NCBI GenBank assembly: GCA_000434235.1
Contig: FR891991.1
Span: 906-21,133, forward strand
Direction: 5' to 3'
From: Alistipes sp. CAG:268
GTDB taxonomy: Bacteria; Bacteroidota; Bacteroidia; Bacteroidales; Rikenellaceae
Length of the DNA: 20,228 bases
A program made the translations under genes and the position numbers. Below the pieces are notes generated by a model. It was not told the origin of the DNA and did not search any database. It saw only the letters and a program-made list of their open reading frames with translations. Of this stretch, positions 1-7,812 are shown piece after piece (the stretch's first letter is position 1; every line of letters begins with the position of its first letter).

Positions 1-51
1 CGGGAACCGCCCGTCGCCCCAGCCCGCACCGTCTTGACGCAAGCTACGGAC

Positions 52-81
52 AAAAAAAGACCGGGGTCGCAAAACCCCGGT
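52..81 (-). terminator. Intrinsic terminator of dps
   Basis: On the minus strand, 24 bases beyond the dps stop, an 8-bp perfect stem ACCGGGGT/ACCCCGGT (60-67 with 74-81) with a 6-base loop is followed, after one base, by seven T (the A run at 52-58). This is a textbook intrinsic terminator for the leftward dps transcript. The stem has no T run on its other side, so it should not stop rightward transcription. Bases 1-51 hold nothing I can identify. Confidence 0.9.
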
Positions 82-104
82 TCCCACCAACCTCTGTCAG
101 GCAA

Positions 105-593
105 TCACTTGGCGCAATCACAATCGGAAGAGGCCACCAGCATCCAAACCAACTTTTCCTGCTCACGGAGGTAGTCACTCATCAGCGCCACGGTTGCCTC
201 GTCGCCGGCCTCCGACGCCTCGGAGAGCAGCTTGCGCTCCTCGCCGATCAGATGGCCGAGGCTCTCGAGTATAAGTTTCACCGCCTCATCGGGGCACGAA
301 ACTCCGGAAACCTCCTGCAGCCGCGCCGTCTTAAGGTACTCACTGAAACGGTTCTCGGGCTCGCCGCCCAGCATCAGGATCCGCTCGGCCAGTTCATCGA
401 CCTTGGCAGCCGCATTGTCGTAGAGCTCCTCGAACTTGGCATGCAGGACGAAGAAGGCCCGTCCACGAATATTCCAATGCAGTCCGCGCAGGTTGGCGTA
501 GAAGATCTGATAGTCGGCCAAAAGGCTCTTCAGCGAGTTTACAACGCCATTGACGGCCGACGCATTCAGGTGCAGATAATCCATCGTTTTCAT
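105..593 (-). CDS. dps: Dps family ferritin-like DNA-protection protein
   Basis: A 162-residue protein of the Dps/miniferritin family. Such proteins form cytoplasmic dodecamers that oxidise Fe(II) with hydrogen peroxide, store the iron and shield DNA under oxidative stress or starvation. The inter-subunit ferroxidase ligands are all present with exact family spacing: His39 (in LHWNIRG), His51, Asp66 and Glu70. Four-helix-bundle length is normal. The start at 593 is the first ATG after the promoter; Met4 is an alternative that would change little. The tail ends in Cys158-Asp-Cys160, a CxC pair I do not expect in typical Dps proteins. It is a single-gene unit with its own promoter and terminator. 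Two upstream sites (672-686 and 704-718) suggest control by peroxide or redox regulators. In Bacteroides fragilis dps is known to be OxyR-controlled. Family call is secure; regulation is inferred. Confidence 0.95.
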   Translation of the reverse strand: MKTMDYLHLNASAVNGVVNSLKSLLADYQIFYANLRGLHWNIRGRAFFVLHAKFEELYDNAAAKVDELAERILMLGGEPENRFSEYLKTARLQEVSGVSCPDEAVKLILESLGHLIGEERKLLSEASEAGDEATVALMSDYLREQEKLVWMLVASSDCDCAK

Positions 594-651
594 AGTAGTA
601 AAATTTAAGTTGTTAATAGTTATTTTTAATACTGTTTTTGTTTTCCATCAG

Positions 652-683
652 CAAAGGTAATATAACAGAATCGATTTGTCAAA
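652..683 (-). promoter_or_regulatory. dps promoter (Bacteroidota type)
   Basis: Read on the minus strand, TTTG (683-680) is followed 20 bases later by TACCTTTG (659-652). This matches the Bacteroidota primary-sigma pattern of a -33 TTTG and a -7 TAnnTTTG. Transcription should start near 645-647, giving an AT-rich leader of about 50 bases before the dps ATG at 593. Confidence 0.85.
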
Positions 684-686
684 TCG
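672..686. promoter_or_regulatory. Palindrome over the dps -33 element
   Basis: CGATTTG-T-CAAATCG is a perfect inverted repeat with 7-bp arms and a one-base centre. It contains the -33 TTTG of dps, so a dimeric protein bound here would block or modulate RNA polymerase. It matches no regulator consensus I can name with confidence. Operator function is inferred from symmetry and position only. Confidence 0.5.
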
Positions 687-703
687 TTATTTTTTATATA
701 CCA

Positions 704-718
704 ATAGGTTATCCCTAT
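704..718. promoter_or_regulatory. OxyR-like site upstream of dps
   Basis: ATAGGTTATCCCTAT fits ATAG-N7-CTAT, the half-operator layout of OxyR (ATAG-nTnnnAn-CTAT), including the inner T but not the inner A. Its centre lies about 65 bases upstream of the predicted dps start point, where an activator could sit. A full OxyR operator has a second ATAG-N7-CTAT unit seven bases away. I do not see a good one on either side, so the site is at best half-conserved. Confidence 0.4.
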
Positions 719-993
719 ATCCGGGCGGTAGCCTCACGAAAAGCATCTGCCCGCCGAAGTCCGCGCCGCATTTTTCCAAAGCCCTGCCGCCAGAGGGCGC
801 ACAAGATGACAAAAAAGGCGCCGCGGCCCCCACCCGCCGCCCGTCCCGGGACCGGCGGCAAACAGCCATGCAGAGCCGTGCAAAAGCCGGGCCGGGAGGC
901 CGGCTGCAGGCACCGGAAGCGGAACAGCATGCAATCCACCCCTTTTATCGGGGAATAAGCCCCCGAAAAACGCAAAATCCGAAAAGTTTTCCT
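719..993. other. GC-rich gene-free stretch between dps and leuS
   Basis: About 275 bases with no ORF on either strand that resembles a protein I know. The open frames here are low-complexity Arg/Pro/Ala/Gly translations typical of GC-rich noncoding DNA. It holds a 24-bp inverted repeat at 836-859 (GCCGCC-C-GTCCC / GGGAC-C-GGCGGC, one C/C mismatch, no loop) and a 6-bp stem at 948-953/961-966 with no T run on either strand. No TAnnTTTG element lies inside it. It may be a decayed gene or spacer; nothing supports a function. Confidence 0.5.
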
Positions 994-1001
994 TAATTTT
1001 G
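994..1001 (+). promoter_or_regulatory. leuS promoter -7 element
   Basis: TAATTTTG matches TAnnTTTG exactly and lies 31 bases before the leuS ATG, so the leader would be about 25 bases. No clear -33 TTTG is present 19-20 bases upstream. No T-box or peptide leader is visible in front of leuS. Confidence 0.7.
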
Positions 1002-1032
1002 CGGGAAAATCGACAATAAACCGAAACGAGAT

Positions 1033-3789
1033 ATGGAATACAATTTCAAGGAGATCGAATCCAAATGGCAGCAACGCTGGAGAGAGCGGAAGACCTACCG
1101 CGTCGAGGTGGACCCCTCGCGCCCCAAATTCTACGTGCTCGACATGTTCCCCTACCCCTCGGGGGCAGGCCTGCATGTCGGCCATCCGCTGGGCTACATC
1201 GCCTCGGACATCTACTCGCGCTACAAGCGGCTCAAGGGATTCAATGTCCTCCACCCGATGGGCTACGACGCCTTCGGTCTGCCGGCCGAGCAATATGCCA
1301 TCCAGACGGGGCAGCACCCCGCCGTGACGACCGAGCGCAACATCGCCCGTTACCGCGAGCAGCTCGACAAGATCGGCTTTTCGTTCGACTGGGACCGCGA
1401 GGTGCGCACGTGCGACCCCTCCTATTATAAATGGACACAGTGGGCCTTCCTCGAGATGTTCGCCCACTACTACGACAACCGTCTTCAAAAGGCCCGTCCG
1501 ATCGAGGAACTGAAGGCCGCCTTCGCCGAGAGGGGCACCGAGGGGCTCGATGCCGCCTCGACGCAGGAGCTGCACTTCACGGCCGAAGAGTGGAACGCAT
1601 GGGACGAGGCGCGCCGCGAGCAGGTGCTGCAGAACTACCGCCTCGCCTACCGGGCCGACACGATGGTGAACTGGTGTCCGAAACTGGGCACGGTGCTCGC
1701 GAACGACGAGGTGCGCGACGGGCTCTCGGTGCGCGGAGGCTACCCCGTGGAGCAGAAGCGCATGAAGCAGTGGCTGCTGCGCGTGACGGCCTATGCGCAG
1801 CGGATGCTCGACGGACTCAACAGCCTCGAGTGGAGCGACTCGCTCAAGGAGATCCAGCGCAACTGGATCGGACGCTCGGTCGGTGCCCAGGTCTTCTTCG
1901 ACATCCAGGGTTCGGAGCGCAAACTGGAGATCTTCACCACACGCCCCGACACGATCTTCGGCGTGACGTTCATGGTCATCGCTCCCGAGCACGAATGGGT
2001 CGGCGAGCTCACCACGGCAGAGAACCGCAGTGCCGTCGAGGAGTACATCGCCCAGGCCCGCAAGCGGTCCGAACGCGAGCGCATCGCCGAGACGCGGCGC
2101 GTGAGTGGCGTGGCTACAGGCTCCTACGCCATCAACCCCTTCACGGGACGCGCCATTCCGATCTACGTCTCGGACTACGTGCTCGCCGGCTACGGCACGG
2201 GGGCCATCATGGCCGTTCCGGCCCACGACTCGCGCGACTACGCCTTCGCCCGCCATTTCGGGCTGGAGATCGTCCCGGTGGTCGAGGGAGGCGACATCGA
2301 GAAGGAGTCCTACGACGCCAAGTCCGGGCGGATGATCAACTCGGACTTCCTCAACGGCATGGACGTCAAGGAGGCCATCACCCGGATGTTCGACGAGGTC
2401 GAGCGCCGCGGCCTGGGCAAGCGGCTGGTCAATTACCGCCTGCGCGACGCCATCTTCTCGCGCCAGCGCTACTGGGGCGAACCCTTCCCGATCTACTACA
2501 AGGGCGACACGGCCTGCCCGCTCTCCGAGGAGCAGCTGCCCCTCGAGCTGCCGCCGATCGAAAACTTCGGACCCACGGCCGAGGGCGAACCGCCCCTGGC
2601 CCGTGTCAAGGGTTGGTGCACCCCCGAGGGATATCCCTACGAGCTCTCGACGATGCCCGGATTTGCCGGCTCGTCGGCCTACTACCTGCGCTACATGGAT
2701 CCCCACAACGACAAGGCGCTCGTCGGCCGTGAGGCGGACGAATACTGGCGCAGCGTCGATCTCTACGTCGGCGGCATCGAGCATGCCACGGGACACCTGA
2801 TGTACTCGCGTTTCTGGAACATGTTCCTCTACGACCTGGGGTATGTCTGCGAGGCGGAGCCCTTCCGCAAGCTCGTCAATCAGGGCATGATCCAGGGCCG
2901 CTCGAACTTTGTCTACCGCGTCGTCGGGACCAACAAGTTCGTCTCGCTCGGCCTCCGCGACCAGTATGAGACGCAGGAGATCCACGTCGATGTGAACATC
3001 GTCCGGAACGACATCCTCGACCTGGAGGCCTTCCGCCGCTGGATGCCCGATTTCAAGGATGCCGAGTTCATCCTCGAGGACGGCAAGTATGTCTGCGGCT
3101 GGGCCATCGAGAAGATGTCGAAATCGATGTTCAACGTCGTCAATCCCGACTACATCGTCGAGAACTACGGCGCCGACACGCTGCGCATGTACGAGATGTT
3201 CCTCGGGCCGCTCGAGCAGTCGAAGCCCTGGGATACGAACGGCATCGACGGCGTACACAAGTTCCTGCGTCGCTTCTGGCGCCTCTTCTTCGACCGCGAC
3301 GGGCGGCTTGTCGTGACGGACGAGGTTCCCACGGAGAAGGAGCTCCGCACGCTGCACAAGACGATCCGCAAGGTGACCGACGACATCGAGAACTTCTCGT
3401 TCAACACCTCCGTGGCGGCCTTTATGATCTGCCTCAACGAACTGGGCGACTGCTCGAAGCGCACCATCCTCGAACCCCTCACGGTGTTGCTGGCCCCCTT
3501 CGCGCCACACATCGCCGAGGAGTTGTGGGAGGCGCTCGGCCATACCGGATCGATCTGCGACGCCAGCTACCCCGCATGCGACGAGAAGTACCTCGTGCAG
3601 AGCTCGTTCGAATACCCCGTATCGATCAACGGCAAGCTGCGCTTCAAGAAGGAGTACCCGACGGCCATGGCCCCGGCCGAGATCCAGGCCGACGTCGTAC
3701 AGGCCCCCGAGGCACAGAAATGGCTCGACGGCAAGGCTCCGAAGAAGGTGATCGTCGTCCCGGGCAAGATCATCAACATCGTGATCTGA
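1033..3789 (+). CDS. leuS: Leucyl-tRNA synthetase
   Basis: A 918-residue class I aminoacyl-tRNA synthetase that charges tRNA-Leu with leucine in the cytoplasm. The ATP-binding HIGH motif reads HVGH at residues 48-51 (after FPYPSGAGL). The KMSKS loop is at 694-698. The CP1 editing domain shows TRPDTIFG near residue 301 and [16 protein letters not shown], with the conserved editing aspartates at about 399 and 402. These remove mischarged isoleucine, norvaline and similar amino acids in the family. The C-terminal anticodon and tRNA-contact region is intact, ending [15 protein letters not shown]. It is somewhat longer than E. coli LeuRS, with extra residues near 155-195 and before KMSKS that I believe are usual in Bacteroidota. 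It has its own promoter and a long hairpin just after the stop. A long antisense frame across this gene is a codon-bias shadow. Confidence 0.98.
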   Translation: MEYNFKEIESKWQQRWRERKTYRVEVDPSRPKFYVLDMFPYPSGAGLHVGHPLGYIASDIYSRYKRLKGFNVLHPMGYDAFGLPAEQYAIQTGQHPAVTTERNIARYREQLDKIGFSFDWDREVRTCDPSYYKWTQWAFLEMFAHYYDNRLQKARPIEELKAAFAERGTEGLDAASTQELHFTAEEWNAWDEARREQVLQNYRLAYRADTMVNWCPKLGTVLANDEVRDGLSVRGGYPVEQKRMKQWLLRVTAYAQRMLDGLNSLEWSDSLKEIQRNWIGRSVGAQVFFDIQGSERKLEIFTTRPDTIFGVTFMVIAPEHEWVGELTTAENRSAVEEYIAQARKRSERERIAETRRVSGVATGSYAINPFTGRAIPIYVSDYVLAGYGTGAIMAVPAHDSRDYAFARHFGLEIVPVVEGGDIEKESYDAKSGRMINSDFLNGMDVKEAITRMFDEVERRGLGKRLVNYRLRDAIFSRQRYWGEPFPIYYKGDTACPLSEEQLPLELPPIENFGPTAEGEPPLARVKGWCTPEGYPYELSTMPGFAGSSAYYLRYMDPHNDKALVGREADEYWRSVDLYVGGIEHATGHLMYSRFWNMFLYDLGYVCEAEPFRKLVNQGMIQGRSNFVYRVVGTNKFVSLGLRDQYETQEIHVDVNIVRNDILDLEAFRRWMPDFKDAEFILEDGKYVCGWAIEKMSKSMFNVVNPDYIVENYGADTLRMYEMFLGPLEQSKPWDTNGIDGVHKFLRRFWRLFFDRDGRLVVTDEVPTEKELRTLHKTIRKVTDDIENFSFNTSVAAFMICLNELGDCSKRTILEPLTVLLAPFAPHIAEELWEALGHTGSICDASYPACDEKYLVQSSFEYPVSINGKLRFKKEYPTAMAPAEIQADVVQAPEAQKWLDGKAPKKVIVVPGKIINIVI

Positions 3790-3817
3790 TCCGGCACACC
3801 GCCCGTCATGAACCGTT

Positions 3818-3851
3818 TCCGCCCGATCGGGATCCCTCCCGATCGGGCGGA
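3818..3851 (+). terminator. Long perfect hairpin after leuS
   Basis: TCCGCCCGATCGGG (3818-3831) pairs perfectly with CCCGATCGGGCGGA (3838-3851) around a 6-base loop, a 14-bp stem starting 29 bases after the leuS stop. There is no T run on its 3' side (ATTCCTGAAAT), so it is not a standard intrinsic terminator. It may act as a weak terminator, a 3'-end stabiliser for leuS mRNA, or both. Between it and the next ATG there are only 21 bases and no TAnnTTTG, so the downstream esterase may depend on read-through. Confidence 0.6.
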
Positions 3852-3872
3852 TTCCTGAAATAACGAACCAAG

Positions 3873-4757
3873 ATGAGACACAAGACCCTGCTGGCTGCAG
3901 CCCTCTCGCTGCTGACGGCCACGGCCACAGCCCGCGACTACGGGCAGGCCGCCACGGTGCGGATCTGGGACAACCGCACTGCGCCCCATTCCAACGGCAT
4001 CACGACCCCCGAAACGGAACCCGAAAGGGACCGTATCGCCGATACGTCTCAGGCCGAACTCTACATCTTCCCGGCCGACCCCGCAACAGCCACCGGACAG
4101 ACCGTCGTGATCTGCCCGGGCGGCGGCTACCGGCTGCTCTGCATGGACTACGAAGGCTACGACGTGGCCAAATGGTTTGCCGCGCACGGGATCACGGCCG
4201 CCGTACTCAAGTACCGGATGCCCAACGGCCACCCCGAAGTACCGCTCGAGGATGCCGTGCAGGCGCTCCGCATCCTCTCGGGCGAAGTCCCCGGAGCCGA
4301 AGGCTTCACGGCCGAAGAGGTAGGCATCGCAGGTTTCTCGGCCGGAGGGCACCTCGCAGCCATGGCATCGACGATCGGATCATGCCGTCCCGCCTTCTCG
4401 ATCCTCTTCTACCCGGTCATCACGGCCGAAGAAGGCCGCTGCCACCGCGGATCGTTCGACAACCTGTTGGGCGCAGCACGCAGCCGGACCGACAGCGAGG
4501 CCTACTCGTTGCAGCGGCGCGTCACGCCGGCAACGCCGCCGACCCTGCTGCTGCTCTCGGACGACGACCGCACGGTTCCGCCGGTCAATGCCACGGAGTA
4601 CTACCGCTCACTCAAGGAGCACGGCATCGACGCCTCGATGCACATCTACCCCGAAGGGGGCCACGGATGGGGCATCCGCTCCGACTTCCGCTACCGCGAG
4701 GCGTGGCAGCAGGCGGTGCTCGACTGGCTCGGGCGCCTCTCCCGGCAGAACGAATAA
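3873..4757 (+). CDS. Secreted alpha/beta-hydrolase esterase (acetyl-xylan-esterase-like)
   Basis: A 294-residue serine esterase of the alpha/beta-hydrolase fold. Residues 1 to about 21 (MRHKTLLAAALSLLTATATA) form a signal peptide, so it should act in the periplasm or at the cell surface. The oxyanion-hole segment is CPGGGY, the counterpart of HGGG. The nucleophile is Ser156 in GFSAGG. The acid lies in DDDRTVPP (230-232) and the histidine is His264 in GGHGWG. This set resembles the BD-FAE/Axe group of Bacteroidota carbohydrate esterases that remove acetyl or feruloyl groups from plant polysaccharides. The true substrate cannot be read from sequence, and no SusC/SusD or glycoside hydrolase lies beside it, so it is not part of a visible polysaccharide locus. 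It follows leuS in the same direction and has no obvious promoter of its own. Confidence 0.85.
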   Translation: MRHKTLLAAALSLLTATATARDYGQAATVRIWDNRTAPHSNGITTPETEPERDRIADTSQAELYIFPADPATATGQTVVICPGGGYRLLCMDYEGYDVAKWFAAHGITAAVLKYRMPNGHPEVPLEDAVQALRILSGEVPGAEGFTAEEVGIAGFSAGGHLAAMASTIGSCRPAFSILFYPVITAEEGRCHRGSFDNLLGAARSRTDSEAYSLQRRVTPATPPTLLLLSDDDRTVPPVNATEYYRSLKEHGIDASMHIYPEGGHGWGIRSDFRYREAWQQAVLDWLGRLSRQNE

Positions 4758-4794
4758 TCGCACGGCGGGTTTTTCATTCTTCGCGCATTTTCCG

Positions 4795-4802
4795 TATCTT
4801 TG
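4795..4802 (+). promoter_or_regulatory. prfA promoter -7 element
   Basis: TATCTTTG is a perfect TAnnTTTG element 32 bases before the prfA ATG at 4835. A T-rich patch (GTTTTTC, around 4770) is at roughly the -33 distance but is not TTTG. It separates prfA and its followers from the esterase upstream. Confidence 0.75.
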
Positions 4803-4834
4803 CCCCAAAACAAAAAACGAATCATTCCACTTTT

Positions 4835-5920
<1,086 letters not shown>

Positions 5921-5929
5921 CGCCGCGCG

Positions 5930-6244
5930 ATGAAGCTCCCCGCCGGATTCGACGCCGAAGTGTGGGCCGCCACGGAGCAGATTCCCGCCGGACGGGTGGC
6001 CACCTACGGACAGATCGCCCGGCTGGTCGGGATGCCCGGATACGCCCGCCACGTGGGCCGGGCGCTGGCCCGGGCCCCGCAGGGAGTGCCCTGTCACCGG
6101 GTGGTGAACGCCGAGGGGCGCACGGCACCCGGCTGGGAGGAGCAGCGCGCACGGCTCGAGGCCGAAGGGGTGCCGTTCCGCCGCAACGGCCGGGCGGACC
6201 TCGCCCGGGCGGCGTGGGAGGTGCTGCGCGAGCCGGCCGGGTAA
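5930..6244 (+). CDS. Alkyltransferase-like (MGMT-fold) DNA-binding protein with retained Cys
   Basis: A 104-residue protein made only of the DNA-binding/alkyl-transfer domain of O6-alkylguanine-DNA alkyltransferases. The N-terminal domain of Ada/Ogt is absent. The layout (GRVATYGQIARLVGMPGYARHVGRAL, shown here as motif parts) resembles eukaryotic and bacterial alkyltransferase-like proteins such as Atl1. The nucleotide-flipping Tyr is at 26 and the arginine finger at 40. ATL proteins replace the acceptor Cys by Trp or Ala, but this one has PCHRVV with Cys55. It may therefore be a minimal repair enzyme that removes alkyl groups itself, or a lesion sensor that recruits nucleotide excision repair. 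The usual Asn-Glu context downstream of the Cys is partly kept (NAEGR). It starts 9 bases after prfA and is likely in the same transcript. Confidence 0.85.
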   Translation: MKLPAGFDAEVWAATEQIPAGRVATYGQIARLVGMPGYARHVGRALARAPQGVPCHRVVNAEGRTAPGWEEQRARLEAEGVPFRRNGRADLARAAWEVLREPAG

Positions 6245-6338
6245 TCCGGCCACAGGGCTGCGGGCGACGCAGGCCCGGCCGCAGGCAATATTCCCGCCGG
6301 CGGAACCGTTTGACGGAAAAAACGCAAGCCATCAAGCC

Positions 6339-6878
6339 ATGAAAACGCTTCTTATTCTCTGGACCCTCCTGCTGGCCGCAGTCCTTCCGGCCGCGGCGCA
6401 GCAACCGCTCTATATCGTCAATGGCAAGGTCTGCGACGACATCCGCTCGATCCCGCCCGACGACATCGAGCAGGTCGAATCCCTGCCGGCCGACGAGGAG
6501 ACGATCGCCCGCTACGGTGCCGAAGCCTCGAACGGCGTGATCCTCGTCACGCTCCGCTACGACAGCCCGGCCCGCTTCCCCTCCGACTCGACCTTCGGCA
6601 GCTACATCGCCCGACGCGTGGAGTGGGACTCCGACGAGGTCGCCGCGCGCGTCGTGTTGCGCTACCGGATCGCGCCCGACGGTACGCTCTCGGTGGTGCA
6701 GGAGCTCCAATCGACCGACAACCGGCTCAAGCGCCGCGTGCTGAAGGCCGTGTCCGAAGCCCCGCGCTGGGAACCCGCCATGAAGAACGGGCAGGCCGTC
6801 GAAAGCGAAGGGGTGCTGAGCATCCAACTTCCCGAAGGCAAGCCGCTGCCCCGCCACATGGAGCTGGTCATCCGCTGA
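6339..6878 (+). CDS. Exported protein with receptor-plug-like and TonB C-terminal-like segments
   Basis: A 179-residue protein with a signal peptide (1-21, cut after PAAA). Residues about 24-68 read PLYIVNGKV...IPPDDIEQVESLPADEETIARYGAEASNGVILVTLR. This mirrors the end of the SusC/TonB-receptor plug, where receptors read PLYIVDG...[29 protein letters not shown]. Residues about 90-173 look like a TonB C-terminal domain: VVLRYRIAPDGTLS, then LKRRVLKAVSEAPRWEPAMKNGQAVES, then a final strand. Plug motif and TonB-C normally sit on opposite sides of the receptor-energiser contact, or at the end of BlaR/M56 sensor peptidases in Bacteroidota. Here both are in a small exported protein with no membrane helix after the signal peptide. 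It could be a periplasmic partner of TonB-dependent receptors. Function unknown; domain reading is by eye. Confidence 0.65.
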   Translation: MKTLLILWTLLLAAVLPAAAQQPLYIVNGKVCDDIRSIPPDDIEQVESLPADEETIARYGAEASNGVILVTLRYDSPARFPSDSTFGSYIARRVEWDSDEVAARVVLRYRIAPDGTLSVVQELQSTDNRLKRRVLKAVSEAPRWEPAMKNGQAVESEGVLSIQLPEGKPLPRHMELVIR

Positions 6879-6906
6879 CAACCGACGAAACTCAACTCCT
6901 CACCAC

Positions 6907-7812
6907 ATGAAAACAAACTCGCTCTCCGCATGGATACTGGCCGTCCGGCCCTACTCGCTCGGCAACTCCGTGATCCTGGTGCTCATCGCCTCGGCACTGG
7001 CCTACACCGACGGGGGATTCCGCCCCGGCACAGCCCTGCTGTGCCTGCTCTTCGCCCTGCTCATGCAGTGCACGGCCAACCTGGTGAACGACCTCTGGGA
7101 CTTTCTCAAAGGGGCCGACCAGCCCGACCGGCTCGGCCCCGACCGCGCCTTCGCCAAGGGATACATCACCCCGCGCGCCATGAAGACCGGCATCGCGGCC
7201 TTCACGCTGGCCGCCGGCGCCACAGGCCTCGGGATCCTCGGGACGGCGCACGACATGCTGCCCTATGGCGGCTGGGAGCTGGTGGCCGTCGGCATCGCCT
7301 GCCTCGTTTTCGCCTACTTCTATACGGCCGGGCCCTGGCCGCTGGCCTACCACGGGTTGGGCGACGTAGCCGTGATCCTCTTCTTCGGCGTCATTCCCGT
7401 CGGGTTCTCCTATTACGTCCAGACCGGCAACTGGACCCCGGAGGTGACGCTCGTCTCGCTGGCCTGCGGACTGGTAATCGACACCATGCTGATGGTAAAC
7501 AACTTCCGCGACCGCGAGGAGGACGCGCGGTGCCGCAAGCGCACGGTAGTCGTCGTCTTCGGCGCCGGCGTGGGCCGCTGGGGCTACCTGCTGCTGGGAC
7601 TCGTGCCCATGGCTCTCTGCCTCGGGCTGCTCGCCACCGGCCGGCTGTGGGCCGCACTGCTGCCCCTTCCCTATGCCGCAGCACACATCGCCACCTGGCG
7701 CAAGATGGTCCGCATCGACCACGGTGACGCGCTCAACGTCTGCCTGGGCGAGACCGCCCGCAACATCATGCTCTTCGGCGCACTCATGACCATCGGTATC
7801 CTGCTCGGATGA
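6907..7812 (+). CDS. menA: 1,4-dihydroxy-2-naphthoate polyprenyltransferase
   Basis: A 301-residue integral-membrane UbiA-family prenyltransferase. MenA attaches the polyprenyl tail to 1,4-dihydroxy-2-naphthoate to give demethylmenaquinone, the last membrane step but one of menaquinone synthesis. The first Asp-rich motif is N61-D62-L-W-D65 followed by KGADQPDR. The second is NNFRDREED at about 198-206 followed by KRT, as in MenA. The rest is a run of hydrophobic helices. Menaquinone is the respiratory quinone of anaerobic Bacteroidota, used with fumarate reductase. The stop overlaps the next start as ATGA, so translation is probably coupled to xseA. UbiA is the alternative family member, but the motif spacing and taxon favour MenA. 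No other men gene is in the window. Confidence 0.93.
   Translation: MKTNSLSAWILAVRPYSLGNSVILVLIASALAYTDGGFRPGTALLCLLFALLMQCTANLVNDLWDFLKGADQPDRLGPDRAFAKGYITPRAMKTGIAAFTLAAGATGLGILGTAHDMLPYGGWELVAVGIACLVFAYFYTAGPWPLAYHGLGDVAVILFFGVIPVGFSYYVQTGNWTPEVTLVSLACGLVIDTMLMVNNFRDREEDARCRKRTVVVVFGAGVGRWGYLLLGLVPMALCLGLLATGRLWAALLPLPYAAAHIATWRKMVRIDHGDALNVCLGETARNIMLFGALMTIGILLG

Noticed and set aside
948..966. Hairpin TCGGGG/CCCCGA as a terminator
   Set aside because: The stem is only 6 bp, followed by A rather than T on the plus strand, and there is no gene ending before it on either strand.
715..3543. A 942-codon open frame antisense to leuS
   Set aside because: It is the reverse-strand shadow of a GC-rich gene. 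Its translation is low-complexity and resembles no family, while leuS on the other strand has every expected motif.
4741..4794. Terminator after the esterase gene
   Set aside because: There is a T run (GGGTTTTTC) but no convincing stem before it.
6235..6251. Hairpin GGCCGG/CCGGCC at the stop of the alkyltransferase-like gene
   Set aside because: Six bp, overlaps the stop codon and has no T run; such stems are common by chance in this base composition.
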